Shown here: piece after piece, positions 13,818 through 22,226 of the stretch
Position numbering within the stretch: the first letter of the stretch is position 1
Layout of the letters: every line of letters starts with the position of its first letter
Assembly: GCF_009741445.1 (NCBI RefSeq)
Contig: NZ_CP046507.1
Span: forward strand, 1,116,001 to 1,180,000
Origin: Mycobacterium avium subsp. avium
GTDB taxonomy: Bacteria; Actinomycetota; Actinomycetes; Mycobacteriales; Mycobacteriaceae
Length of the DNA stretch: 64,000 bases
Reading direction: 5' to 3'
The notes under the pieces: model-generated
Databases searched by the model: none
Told to the model about the DNA's origin: nothing
What the model saw: only the letters and a program-made list of their open reading frames with translations
Translations under genes and position numbers: made by a program

Positions 13818-14792
13818 CTAGGGGAGCAGCACGATCGAGCCGGTGGTTTTGCGGCCCTGCAGGTCGCGGTGGGCGCGGGCCGCGTCGGCCAACGGATAGC
13901 GTCCGCCCACTTCGACGGTGATGTCGCCGGCGGCGATCGCCACGAACAATTCCTCTGCGCGCCAACTGAATTCCTGGCCGGTGCGGATGAAGTGCGCCAG
14001 CGACGGCCGGGTCAGGAACACCGAGCCGGCGGCGTTGAGGCGTTGCGGATCGAACGGCGGAACCGGGCCGCTGGCCGCCCCGAACAGCGCCAGGGTGCCC
14101 CGCACCGCCAGGCTGGCCAGGCTGGCGTCGAACGTGCTCGCGCCCACGCCGTCGTACACCGCGGCCACCCCGGCGCCGTCGGTCAACGCGCGGATCCGGC
14201 TGCCGAATTCGTCGGCGTCGTCGGGGTAGGAGAGCACCTCGTCGGCACCCGCCTGCGCCGACCGGCGCGCCTTCTCCGGCGTCGACACCGTGGTGATCAC
14301 CCGCGCGCCCAGCAGGTGCGCCCACTGCGTCAGGATCAGCCCGACCCCGCCGGCGCCGGCGTGCACCAGCACCGTGTCGCCGGCCTGCACCGGATACACC
14401 GACTTCAGCAGGTAGTGCGCGGTCAGCCCCTTCAGCAGCGCCGAGGCCGCCACGTCGGCGGCCACCCCGTCCGGCACGTGTGCGGTCAAAGATGCTGGGG
14501 CCGTTGCATATTCGGCGTAGCCTCCGGTCGCCGCGGCACTGACCACCCGGTCGCCGACGTTGAAGCCGTCGACGCCGTCACCGGCGGCGGCGACGGTGCC
14601 GCACAGTTCCTGGCCGATGATGAACGGCAGCTCGCGCGGGTACTGCCCGGAGCGGAAATAGGTGTCGATGTAGTTGACGCCGATGGCCTCGGCCTTGATC
14701 AGCACCTGCCCCGGCCCGGCCGTGGGCGTGGGGGTTTCGACGTAGCGCAGCACCTCGGGGCCGCCGGTTTCGCTGACTTCGATTGCGTGCAT
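13818..14792 (-). CDS. qor: Zinc-free quinone oxidoreductase (NADPH-dependent)
   Basis: Medium-chain dehydrogenase/reductase of the QOR subfamily, reducing quinones with NADPH; 324 residues. N-terminal GroES-like domain begins MHAIEVSETGGPEVL, with NYIDTYFRSGQYP. The nucleotide-binding fold is marked by VLVHAGAGGVGLILTQ. The structural-zinc cysteines of alcohol dehydrogenases are absent, as expected for this subfamily. Start at ATG 14792: no Shine-Dalgarno precedes it, but a CATGAT hexamer lies exactly 6 nt upstream, so a leaderless transcript is likely. The divergent gene starts only 19 bp away. An in-frame ATG further upstream would run into that gene. Confidence 0.93.
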   Translation of the reverse strand: MHAIEVSETGGPEVLRYVETPTPTAGPGQVLIKAEAIGVNYIDTYFRSGQYPRELPFIIGQELCGTVAAAGDGVDGFNVGDRVVSAAATGGYAEYATAPASLTAHVPDGVAADVAASALLKGLTAHYLLKSVYPVQAGDTVLVHAGAGGVGLILTQWAHLLGARVITTVSTPEKARRSAQAGADEVLSYPDDADEFGSRIRALTDGAGVAAVYDGVGASTFDASLASLAVRGTLALFGAASGPVPPFDPQRLNAAGSVFLTRPSLAHFIRTGQEFSWRAEELFVAIAAGDITVEVGGRYPLADAARAHRDLQGRKTTGSIVLLP

Positions 14793-14797
14793 GTGCT

Positions 14798-14804
14798 TAT
14801 CATG
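14798..14804. promoter_or_regulatory. Overlapping divergent -10 elements of qor and the Rv1455-like gene
   Basis: Plus strand TATCAT (14798-14803) is 8 nt before the ATG at 14812. On the minus strand CATGAT (14804-14799) is 6 nt before the ATG of qor at 14792. The two hexamers share five base pairs, so the promoters overlap face to face and both transcripts would be leaderless or nearly so. Confidence 0.5.
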
Positions 14805-14811
14805 CCCGGGC

Positions 14812-15450
14812 ATGAAACTCGCCCGTCCGGACGTCTTCCATCCCCGCATCGTGCTGGCGGGTCGCCGCGACGATCCCGGGCTGGTGTCCGCGCTGCGCCG
14901 GCGTGGCCTGCACGCGCGCCGGCTGCCCTGGGAGGATCCGGAGACGCTGCACGCCGACCTGGTGATCGTGCGGGCCGGCCCGGATGCCGCGCGGCGCGAC
15001 GAGTTCCTGGCCTGGACCGGCCGCCCGCGCCACCTGCTCAACCCGCCCGCGGCGCTGGCGTGGAACCTCGACGCGCATTATCTGCGCGACCTGCGCGACG
15101 GCGGTGTGCCGACGCGGCCGGGCGCTCAGCCCGAGACATCGTTGATCTTCCTGGGCGGCGCGCAGTCGCACGCCTGGCCGGCCGAGCCGGAATTCGAGTC
15201 CTGGGACCTCGGCCACGCCGCGCTCGCCCTGGCCGCCGACCATACCGGGATCGGCGTGCCGGAGTTGCTGTTCGCGCGCGCCGACCTGGCCGGGGACCGG
15301 CTGGTGCGGCTGGACCTGGTCGCGCCGGAACTGGGCTGGCGACACCTCGACACCCCGGGCCGCGAGGCCGCGCAGCGCCGGTTCGCGCTGGCGGTCGAGT
15401 CAGCCTGTGAGCGGCTCGGCCTGGGCCCGCTGTCGCATCGACGCCCATAG
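14812..15450 (+). CDS. Conserved hypothetical protein (Rv1455-like)
   Basis: 212 residues, cytoplasmic by composition, no signal peptide. I do not recognise a catalytic motif. The N-terminus FHPRIVLAGRRDDPGLVSALRRRGLHARRL looks like a Rossmann-type beta-alpha start. Later stretches such as NPPAALAWNLDAHYLRDL and RLDLVAPELGWRHLD recall ATP-grasp ligases of the glutathione-synthetase type, but the nucleotide-binding core is not obvious, so I leave it unnamed. ATG 14812 chosen because a TATCAT hexamer lies 8 nt upstream and no Shine-Dalgarno is present. The last 51 bp overlap the 3' end of the convergent ctaA. Confidence 0.8.
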   Translation: MKLARPDVFHPRIVLAGRRDDPGLVSALRRRGLHARRLPWEDPETLHADLVIVRAGPDAARRDEFLAWTGRPRHLLNPPAALAWNLDAHYLRDLRDGGVPTRPGAQPETSLIFLGGAQSHAWPAEPEFESWDLGHAALALAADHTGIGVPELLFARADLAGDRLVRLDLVAPELGWRHLDTPGREAAQRRFALAVESACERLGLGPLSHRRP

Positions 15451-16353
15451 CGCGGCGGTGGCCGCGGTGCACGCGGCCGCCCCCGCCACGTGCACGGCCA
15501 CCAGCGCGGCGGGCACCCCCGTGTAGTACTGCGCGGTGCCGACGGCGGCCTGCGTGCACAGCAGCACCAGCAGCACGCCGAGCCGCAGCAGGATGGGCCG
15601 CGCGGCGCGCACGGCCAGCAGGCCGAAACCCAGCCCGACGATCAGCGCCAGGTAGGCGACCAGCAGCGAGGAGTGCAGGTGCACCAGGGTGTCGACCTGC
15701 ACCTTGAGCCGCGGCACCGTCCGGGTCGGGCTGCGGTCACCGGCGTGCGGCCCGGCGGCCGTCACCAGCGTGCCGGTGACCAGCACCGCGGCCAGATTGA
15801 CGCCGGACAACGCCGTGAGCACCCGCAGCGGGGTGGGCACCCGCGGCTGATCCACCCCGTCGTCGGGCTCGCCGATCTTCACGTACAGCAGCACCGACAG
15901 CCACACCATCGTCATCGAGGTCAGCAGGTGGATGGCCACCGTCCACCAGAGCAGCCCGGTGCGCACGGTGATGCCGCCGATGACCGCCTGCACGACGGTG
16001 GACACCGGCATCAGCCAGGCGTAGACGAGCACCTCGGGCCGTCGCCGCGCCCGGGTCACCGCCAGCACGGCCAGCGCCGCGGCGACGACGACCGCGAAGG
16101 TGATCATCCGGTTGCCGAATTCGACGGCCTGGTGGATGCGTGGCACCTCGGCGTGCGGCACCGGGACGAAGCTGCCCGGGAAGCATTGCGGCCAGGTGGG
16201 GCAGCCCAGGCCCGAGGCGGTGACGCGGACGATCGCGCCGGTGATGGCGATTCCGCCCTGGGTCAGGATGACGGCCACGGCGATCAGGCGCTGGACGCCC
16301 ACGCTGGGATTGGGCAGCAGGTCCACCAACCGCAGCAGCGTTCGTCCGAGCAT
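15400..16353 (-). CDS. ctaA: Haem A synthase (CtaA/COX15 family)
   Basis: Oxidises the C8 methyl of haem O to the formyl group of haem A for cytochrome c oxidase. 317 residues with eight membrane helices. Haem-ligand histidines are visible in RIHQAVEFGNR, AIHLLTSMT, HLHSSLLVAY and AVHVAGAA. The extracellular GCPTWPQC carries the Cys pair found in Bacillus-type enzymes. ATG 16353. Its 3' end overlaps the convergent Rv1455-like gene by 51 bp. The partner ctaB lies nearby on the other strand. The 168 bp upstream hold GGGCACCCAG repeats but no clear promoter. Confidence 0.94.
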   Translation of the reverse strand: MLGRTLLRLVDLLPNPSVGVQRLIAVAVILTQGGIAITGAIVRVTASGLGCPTWPQCFPGSFVPVPHAEVPRIHQAVEFGNRMITFAVVVAAALAVLAVTRARRRPEVLVYAWLMPVSTVVQAVIGGITVRTGLLWWTVAIHLLTSMTMVWLSVLLYVKIGEPDDGVDQPRVPTPLRVLTALSGVNLAAVLVTGTLVTAAGPHAGDRSPTRTVPRLKVQVDTLVHLHSSLLVAYLALIVGLGFGLLAVRAARPILLRLGVLLVLLCTQAAVGTAQYYTGVPAALVAVHVAGAAACTAATAALWASMRQRAQAEPLTG

Positions 16354-16521
16354 TGCCCGATGGTATGCGACCGAAAACTACAGCCCGTAGTAAGCCCGCC
16401 GGGTCCACGAGTTTTAAACCACGCACACGGGCGTCGGCGTGTCTTCGCCACCATGTACGTGTCGTGCCCCGGGCACCCAGGCCGGCGGCACCCGGGCACC
16501 CAGGGCGAGCGGCAAGGGCCG

Positions 16522-17301
16522 TCAGGTGAAGCGGAACCAGCGCAGCGACCCCAGCGCGCCGAGCGCCCCCCACGCCACCAGCACGGCCATCCCGAACCAG
16601 TCCGCCGACAGGGTCATCGCCCGGGAGAGCGCCTCGGTGAGCGCGCCCGATGGCGTCAACCGGGCCGCCCATTTGACGCCGGCCGGGATCACCCCGCTGT
16701 CCACGGTCAACGCGCCCAGGCCGGCGAAGACGAACCACATCAGGTTGGCCAGCGCGAGCACGATCTCGGCCCGCAGCGTCCCACCGAGCAGCAGCCCCAG
16801 GGCCGCGAACACCGCGGTGCCCAGCGCGATCACCGCCGCACCCAGCGCCAGCGCGGCCAACGCCGGCCGCCATCCCAGCGCAAAGCCGATGGCCCCCAAT
16901 AGGATTGCCTGCAAGAACACCACCGTGACGACGGCCAGCGACTTGCCCGCGATGATGCCCCACACGGGAAGTGGTGTCGCCCCAAGGCGTTTCAGCGCGC
17001 CGTAGCGGCGGTCGAAGGCCACCGCGATGGCCTGCCCGGTGAACGCGGTGGAGATCACGGCCAGCGCCATGATGACCGGGGTGAAGGTGGCGGCGCGGTG
17101 CTGGCCGAACGAGCCCAGCGGCAACAGGGTGAGCCCTACCAGCAGTGTGATCGGGATGAACATGGTCAGCAGCAGCTGCTCGCCGTTGCGCAGCAACAGC
17201 TTGAGCTCCAAACCGTATTGCGCGGCAAGCATTTTCGGCACCGCACTGGGCCGCGGGTTGGGGGTGAAGGTGCCCACGGGGAAGACGCCGGAATCAGTCA
17301 C
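16522..17301 (-). CDS. ABC-2 type transporter permease
   Basis: 259-residue integral membrane subunit with six hydrophobic segments and an ABC-2 layout: cytoplasmic N-terminus, then LLLTMFIPITLLVGL, a conserved LKRLGATPLPVWGIIAGK coupling stretch, and a terminal pair of helices. The GTG at 17301 overlaps the ATPase stop as GTGA (4 bp), so the two are translationally coupled. Corresponds by position to Rv1457c. The transported substrate is unknown; the coupling to mptB upstream suggests a cell-envelope glycolipid or glycan-linked substrate, which is inference. Confidence 0.9.
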   Translation of the reverse strand: MTDSGVFPVGTFTPNPRPSAVPKMLAAQYGLELKLLLRNGEQLLLTMFIPITLLVGLTLLPLGSFGQHRAATFTPVIMALAVISTAFTGQAIAVAFDRRYGALKRLGATPLPVWGIIAGKSLAVVTVVFLQAILLGAIGFALGWRPALAALALGAAVIALGTAVFAALGLLLGGTLRAEIVLALANLMWFVFAGLGALTVDSGVIPAGVKWAARLTPSGALTEALSRAMTLSADWFGMAVLVAWGALGALGSLRWFRFT

Positions 17302-18233
17302 TGCCGTAGCTTTCTGCCGGTGAGGTCGAGGAACACATCCTCGAGGCTGCGTTGTTCGACGCGCATGTCGGTGGCCAGCACGTCGATCCGGGCGCACCAC
17401 GCCGTGACCGTCGCCAGCACCTGGGGGTCGACCGGGCCCTCGACCAGATACTCGCCCGGTGTCAGCTCGGTGGCCTTGTAGTCCTCGGGCAGGGCGGCGC
17501 TCAGCAGCGACAGGTCCAGCCGCGGCGGTGCGCTGAACCGCAACTGGTCCTTGGCTCCGCTGCGCATCAACTCCGCGGGCGTGCCCGCGGCCACCGTCGC
17601 CCCGTGGTCGATGATCACCAGCCGGTCGGCCAGCTCCTCGGCTTCCTTGAGTTGATGCGTGGTCAGCACCACGGTCACCCCGTCGCGGCGCAGCGCGTCG
17701 ATCAGTTCCCACACCAGCAGCCGGGCGTGTGCGTCCATGCCCGCGGTGGGCTCGTCGAGGAACACCAGCTCGGGCCGCCCGACCAGCGCACAGGCCAGCG
17801 CCAGCCGCTGCTGCTGGCCCCCGGAGAGTCGCCGGTAGGTGGTGCGGGCGGCGTCGGTCAGGCCCAGCGTGTCCAGCAGCCAGGCCGGGTCCAGCGGGTC
17901 GGCGGCGTAGGCGGCCACCAGGTTGAGCATTTCGCCGGCGCGGGCCGCGGGATAGCCGCCGCCGCCCTGCAGCATCACCCCGATCCGCGGCCGCAGCCGG
18001 GCGTTGTCGGCGATCGGGTCCAGGCCGAGCACCTCGAGGGTGCCGGCGTCCGGGCGCACGAAGCCCTCGCACATCTCGACCGTCGTGGTCTTGCCCGCCC
18101 CGTTGGGGCCGAGCAGCGCCAGCACCTCGGCGGCGTGCACCTCGAGGTCGAGATCGCGGACCGCCGTGGTGGATCCGTAGTGCTTGCTGACCCCGCGCAG
18201 CCGCACGACCGTTTCAGGAACGTCCGCGCTCAC
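17298..18233 (-). CDS. ABC transporter ATP-binding protein
   Basis: 311-residue ATPase that powers the adjacent ABC-2 permease. Walker A is LGPNGAGKTTTVEM, the signature is RLSGGQQQRLALA, Walker B is LVFLDEPTAGMD, and the switch His is in VVLTTHQLKEAEEL. The C-terminal extension of about 80 residues is usual for ABC-2 drug/lipid exporters. The GTG at 18233 overlaps the mptB stop codon by 4 bp (GTGA), and its own stop overlaps the permease start in the same way, so mptB, ATPase and permease form one coupled unit. Confidence 0.93.
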   Translation of the reverse strand: MSADVPETVVRLRGVSKHYGSTTAVRDLDLEVHAAEVLALLGPNGAGKTTTVEMCEGFVRPDAGTLEVLGLDPIADNARLRPRIGVMLQGGGGYPAARAGEMLNLVAAYAADPLDPAWLLDTLGLTDAARTTYRRLSGGQQQRLALACALVGRPELVFLDEPTAGMDAHARLLVWELIDALRRDGVTVVLTTHQLKEAEELADRLVIIDHGATVAAGTPAELMRSGAKDQLRFSAPPRLDLSLLSAALPEDYKATELTPGEYLVEGPVDPQVLATVTAWCARIDVLATDMRVEQRSLEDVFLDLTGRKLRQ

Positions 18234-19933
18234 GTGGAATCAGCGTAGGCGTCATGCGCCGGCGTCGGCCGGGGGGTCGACGGCGACCGCGCGGGGGCCA
18301 CCGGATCGATCACCGGTTGACCGTCGGGCGCGCGCTGCGGCGCCGGCAACGGCCGCCACGGCAGCCGGGTGTAGGTCAGCGCGATCAGCACCGCCACGAT
18401 GACGGTGCTGGCCAGGGTGGCGTCGACGATCTGGAACAGGGCGAACCGGTCGCCGTTGGCGGTGGGGCCGAAGATGCCGACCACCAGGCTGATCACGATG
18501 GCGGCCACCCGGAAACCGGTGCGGGTGGCCCAGGCGGCCAGCGGGATGATCGCCCACAGCAGATACCAGGGCTGCACGACGGGAAACAGCAGCACGGTGA
18601 CGCCCAGCGCGACGCCCAGCCCGCCGATCGGGTGCAGCCGGCCGCGGAACACGGCCAGCAGCAGCCAGCCCACCATGACCGTGATGATCAGCACACCGAT
18701 CGCGCGGGTCAGTCCCAGCACCGCGGTGGTGTGATCGCCCAGGCCCAGCAGGATGCCGACCTGCCCGGTGCCCAGCGCCAGCAGCGTCGGCGGCGACATC
18801 CAGCTGCGCACCACGTTGGCGGTGCCCAGCGTGTAGATCCAGCCGAACCCGAGCCCGCTGGCCCAGCCGACCAGCGCCATCACCGCCAGCGACAGCGCCG
18901 CCATGCCGCCGCCGGCCAGCAGCAGCGCGCGCAGGTTGCCCCCGCACCGGTAGACCAGCGCCATCGTGACGAAGCCCAGCGCCAGCAGCGACGGCAGCTT
19001 CACCTGCGACGACAGCGTGATCAGCACGGCGCCGGCCAGCAGCATGCCCAGCGGCTCCCAGTCCGGGCCGGGCCGCAGCGAGTGCGGCAGCAGCCGCGCG
19101 GAATCGATTCCGCGCAGCGCGAATTCGGCCCCGGCCAGCATCAGCCCGAGCATCAGCGCCTCGTTGTGCACGCCGGCCACCAGGTGCATGATCAGCAGCG
19201 GGTTGGCCGCGCCCAGCCACAGCGCGCTCACCTCGGCGACGCCGCAGCGCCGGGCCAGGCGGGGCGTCGCCCACACGATCAGCCCCACCCCGATCAGCTC
19301 GACCAGCCGGTGACACAGCACCGCGGCGACGATGTTCTCCCCGGTGATCGCCGAGATGCCCCGCCCGATCCACAGGAACAGCGGGCCGTACGGGGCGGGC
19401 GTCTCGCGCCACAGCGTGGGCACCGACAGCGTGAAGATGTGCGACAGCCCCAGCCCGGAGGCCGGGCCGACCCGGTACGGGTCGAGCCCCTCCAGCGAGA
19501 TCTGGCTCTGCGCCAGATAGGAGTAGACGTCCTTGCTGTACATGGGCGGGGCGATCAGCAGCGGCAGCACCCACAGCAGCAGGGTGCGGTCGAGGTCGCC
19601 GCGCGACATCCGGCGGGTGCCCAGCGCGAACCGGCCGAGCATCAGCCAGGCCAGCGCCATCATCACCGCGCCGGTGGTGGTCATGGTCAGCGACACGGTC
19701 TGGATGCGCGACGGCAGGTTCAGCAGCCGCACGCCGAATGTGGGGTCCTGCACCACCGGCCGGGCCCCGGCGCCCAGCGCGCCGATCGCCATCAGCATGG
19801 TGCCGCTGGCGCCGAACAGCCGGGTGCGGCGCAGCGCGGTGAGCTCGGTATCGTTCAGCGGCGAGCCCACTGCCTGCTCGTCGCCGTGCAGACTCGCGAT
19901 CGACGAGCTCAGCGTGTGGTGGCGGGCTGCCAT
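18230..19933 (-). CDS. mptB: Alpha-(1->6)-mannopyranosyltransferase MptB
   Basis: Polytopic GT-C glycosyltransferase that uses polyprenyl-phosphomannose to start the alpha-1,6 mannan backbone of lipomannan/lipoarabinomannan; plasma membrane. 567 residues with about 13 hydrophobic segments, for example MLMAIGALGAG and LLLWVLPLLIAPPMYSKDVYSYLAQ, the latter with the acidic residues typical of the first external loop of GT-C enzymes. Identification rests on this topology plus its place between the ABC pair and sufR, as Rv1459c in M. tuberculosis. The ATG at 19933 is preceded, exactly 6 nt away, by a TAGGCT hexamer, indicating a leaderless message. The Pro-rich cytoplasmic tail is not conserved in composition. 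Confidence 0.88.
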   Translation of the reverse strand: MAARHHTLSSSIASLHGDEQAVGSPLNDTELTALRRTRLFGASGTMLMAIGALGAGARPVVQDPTFGVRLLNLPSRIQTVSLTMTTTGAVMMALAWLMLGRFALGTRRMSRGDLDRTLLLWVLPLLIAPPMYSKDVYSYLAQSQISLEGLDPYRVGPASGLGLSHIFTLSVPTLWRETPAPYGPLFLWIGRGISAITGENIVAAVLCHRLVELIGVGLIVWATPRLARRCGVAEVSALWLGAANPLLIMHLVAGVHNEALMLGLMLAGAEFALRGIDSARLLPHSLRPGPDWEPLGMLLAGAVLITLSSQVKLPSLLALGFVTMALVYRCGGNLRALLLAGGGMAALSLAVMALVGWASGLGFGWIYTLGTANVVRSWMSPPTLLALGTGQVGILLGLGDHTTAVLGLTRAIGVLIITVMVGWLLLAVFRGRLHPIGGLGVALGVTVLLFPVVQPWYLLWAIIPLAAWATRTGFRVAAIVISLVVGIFGPTANGDRFALFQIVDATLASTVIVAVLIALTYTRLPWRPLPAPQRAPDGQPVIDPVAPARSPSTPRPTPAHDAYADST

Positions 19934-19939
19934 CAGTGC

Positions 19940-19945
19940 AGCCTA
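19940..19945 (-). promoter_or_regulatory. -10 element of mptB (leaderless)
   Basis: TAGGCT on the minus strand, followed by the 6-nt spacer GCACTG and then the ATG at 19933. No Shine-Dalgarno is present. Spacing places the transcript start on the A of the start codon. Confidence 0.6.
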
Positions 19946-20011
19946 TCCGGTGTGACCAGGGCAACCGTCCACCCAGGGCACCCTTGCTAGACCGATCCCC
20001 GGAATTGCGTC

Positions 20012-20026
20012 ACACTGGTGTTGTGA
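20012..20026 (+). promoter_or_regulatory. SufR operator overlapping the sufR start codon
   Basis: ACACT-GGTGT-TGTGA matches the ACACT-N5-TGTGA palindrome described (from memory) for M. tuberculosis SufR. It runs through the sufR GTG (20023-20025). The hexamer CACACT (20011-20016) is exactly 6 nt before that GTG and would be the -10 box of a leaderless transcript, so bound SufR would block both RNA polymerase and the start codon. Confidence 0.75.
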
Positions 20027-20781
20027 AAATCCGAACCAGCCTCGATGACGCTGCCGTGGGCGCGGCGGGCGCGGCTGTGCCGGATGGTCACACCCGCCGC
20101 GCCATCGTGCGCCTGCTGCTGGAATCGGGGTCGATCACCGCCGGCGAGATCGGTGACCGGCTGGGTCTGGCGGCCGCCGGGGTGCGGCGCCACCTCGACG
20201 CGCTGATCGAGGCGGGCGACGCCGAGTCCATCGCACCCGCGGCGTGGCAGCACGCGGGTCGCGGCCGTCCGGCCAAGCGCTACCGGTTGACGTCGGCCGG
20301 CCGGGCCAAGCTCGACCACGCCTACGACGATCTGGCCGCCGCGGCCATGCGCCAGCTGCGTGAAATCGGCGGTGAGGAGGCGGTTCAGGCGTTCGCCCGG
20401 CAGCGCATCGACGCCATTCTGGCCGGTGTCCCCGGCGCCGCCAGCGCGGCCGACGACGACATCGAGGCGGCCGCCCAGCGGATCGCCACCGCGCTGACCA
20501 AGGCGGGGTATGTCGCCACCACCACGCAGGTCGGCGGGCCGATCCACGGCGTGCAGATCTGCCAGCATCACTGCCCGGTGTCGCACGTCGCCGAGGAGTT
20601 CCCCGAGCTGTGCGACGCCGAACAGCAGGCGATGGCCGAGGTGCTGGGCACCCATGTCCAGCGGTTGGCGACCATCGTCAACGGCGACTGCGCGTGCACC
20701 ACGCACGTGCCGCTGGCTCAGACAGCCAAGGCGCCCAGCCCGCGCCGCCACACCACGAGCAACAAAGGAGCGTCCCTATGA
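20023..20781 (+). CDS. sufR: Fe-S-sensing transcriptional repressor SufR
   Basis: Represses the SUF operon when Fe-S cluster supply is adequate. 252 residues from the GTG at 20023. Residues 25-65 form a winged helix-turn-helix ([20 protein letters not shown]). Cluster-ligand cysteines are Cys180 and Cys184 in [10 protein letters not shown], Cys197 in PELCDAE and Cys223 (with Cys225) in NGDCACTTH, the spacing of the M. tuberculosis protein. A start further upstream is open but would place the operator inside the coding region; the operator position and the CACACT hexamer favour this GTG. Its stop overlaps the sufB ATG as ATGA. Confidence 0.94.
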   Translation: MKIRTSLDDAAVGAAGAAVPDGHTRRAIVRLLLESGSITAGEIGDRLGLAAAGVRRHLDALIEAGDAESIAPAAWQHAGRGRPAKRYRLTSAGRAKLDHAYDDLAAAAMRQLREIGGEEAVQAFARQRIDAILAGVPGAASAADDDIEAAAQRIATALTKAGYVATTTQVGGPIHGVQICQHHCPVSHVAEEFPELCDAEQQAMAEVLGTHVQRLATIVNGDCACTTHVPLAQTAKAPSPRRHTTSNKGASL

Positions 20782-22226
20782 CCCTCACGCCCGAGGCCAG
20801 CAAGACGGCCGTCGCGCCGCTGACCCAGGAAGAGGCGATCGCTTCGCTGGGGCGGTACGGCTACGGCTGGGCGGACTCCGACGTCGCCGGCGCCAGCGCC
20901 CAGCGCGGCCTGTCCGAGGCCGTCGTCCGCGACATCTCGGCGAAGAAGAACGAGCCCGGGTGGATGCTGCAGACCCGGCTGAAGGCGCTGCGCATCTTCG
21001 AGCGCAAGCCGATGCCGACGTGGGGCTCGAACCTGGACGGCATCGACTTCGACAACATCAAGTACTTCGTGCGCTCCACCGAGAAGCAGGCCGCCAGCTG
21101 GGAGGATCTGCCCGAGGACATCCGCAACACCTATGACCGGCTGGGCATCCCGGAGGCCGAGAAGCAGCGGCTGGTCGCCGGGGTGGCGGCCCAGTACGAG
21201 TCCGAGGTGGTCTACCACCAGATCCGCGAGGACCTGGAAGCCCAGGGCGTCATCTTCATGGACACCGACACCGGTCTGCGCGAACACCCCGAGATCTTCC
21301 AGGAGTACTTCGGCACCGTGATCCCGGCCGGGGACAACAAGTTCTCCGCGCTGAACACCGCGGTGTGGAGCGGCGGTTCGTTCATCTACGTGCCGCCGGG
21401 CGTGCACGTGGACATCCCGCTGCAGGCCTACTTCCGGATCAACACCGAGAACATGGGCCAGTTCGAGCGGACGCTGATCATCGCCGACGAGGGCTCCTAC
21501 GTGCACTACGTGGAGGGCTGCACGGCGCCGATCTACAAGTCCGACTCGCTGCACTCGGCGGTCGTCGAGATCATCGTGAAACCCAATGCGCGTGTTCGGT
21601 ATACGACCATCCAGAACTGGTCGGGCAACGTCTACAACCTGGTCACCAAGCGGGCCCGGGCCGAGGCCGGCGCCACCATGGAGTGGATCGACGGCAACAT
21701 CGGGTCGAAGGTCACCATGAAGTACCCGGCGGTGTGGATGACCGGCGAGCACGCCAAGGGCGAGGTGCTCTCGGTGGCCTTCGCCGGCGAGGACCAGCAC
21801 CAGGACACCGGCGCGAAAATGCTGCACCTGGCCCCGAACACGTCGAGCAACATCGTGTCCAAGTCGGTGGCCCGCGGCGGCGGCCGCACCTCCTACCGCG
21901 GCCTGGTCCAGGTGAACAAGGGCGCGCACGGATCGCGTTCCAGCGTGAAATGCGATGCGCTGCTGGTGGATACGATCAGCCGCAGCGACACCTACCCGTA
22001 CGTCGACATCCGCGAGGACGACGTCACCATGGGTCACGAGGCCACCGTGTCCAAGGTCAGCGAGAACCAGCTGTTCTACCTGATGAGCCGCGGGCTGACC
22101 GAGGACGAGGCGATGGCGATGGTGGTGCGCGGCTTCGTCGAGCCGATCGCCAAGGAGCTGCCCATGGAGTACGCGCTGGAGCTCAACCGGCTGATCGAGC
22201 TGCAGATGGAAGGCGCGGTCGGGTAG
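20778..22226 (+). CDS. sufB: Fe-S cluster assembly scaffold SufB (no intein)
   Basis: Central subunit of the SufBCD scaffold on which Fe-S clusters are built with sulphur delivered from SufS-SufU. 482 residues. The ATG at 20778 has AAAGGAG upstream and overlaps the sufR stop. Conserved segments include [39 protein letters not shown] and, near the C-terminus, [19 protein letters not shown]. The chain runs straight through the region around SLHSAVVEI and KCDALLVDT with no inserted domain. M. tuberculosis SufB (846 residues) carries an intein; this one does not. Confidence 0.97.
   Translation: MTLTPEASKTAVAPLTQEEAIASLGRYGYGWADSDVAGASAQRGLSEAVVRDISAKKNEPGWMLQTRLKALRIFERKPMPTWGSNLDGIDFDNIKYFVRSTEKQAASWEDLPEDIRNTYDRLGIPEAEKQRLVAGVAAQYESEVVYHQIREDLEAQGVIFMDTDTGLREHPEIFQEYFGTVIPAGDNKFSALNTAVWSGGSFIYVPPGVHVDIPLQAYFRINTENMGQFERTLIIADEGSYVHYVEGCTAPIYKSDSLHSAVVEIIVKPNARVRYTTIQNWSGNVYNLVTKRARAEAGATMEWIDGNIGSKVTMKYPAVWMTGEHAKGEVLSVAFAGEDQHQDTGAKMLHLAPNTSSNIVSKSVARGGGRTSYRGLVQVNKGAHGSRSSVKCDALLVDTISRSDTYPYVDIREDDVTMGHEATVSKVSENQLFYLMSRGLTEDEAMAMVVRGFVEPIAKELPMEYALELNRLIELQMEGAVG

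Noticed and set aside
16440..16521. GGGCACCCAG direct repeats in the ctaA-permease gap as an operator.
   Set aside because: Only two short copies in GC-rich DNA, no symmetry and no promoter element near; probably chance or terminator-like.
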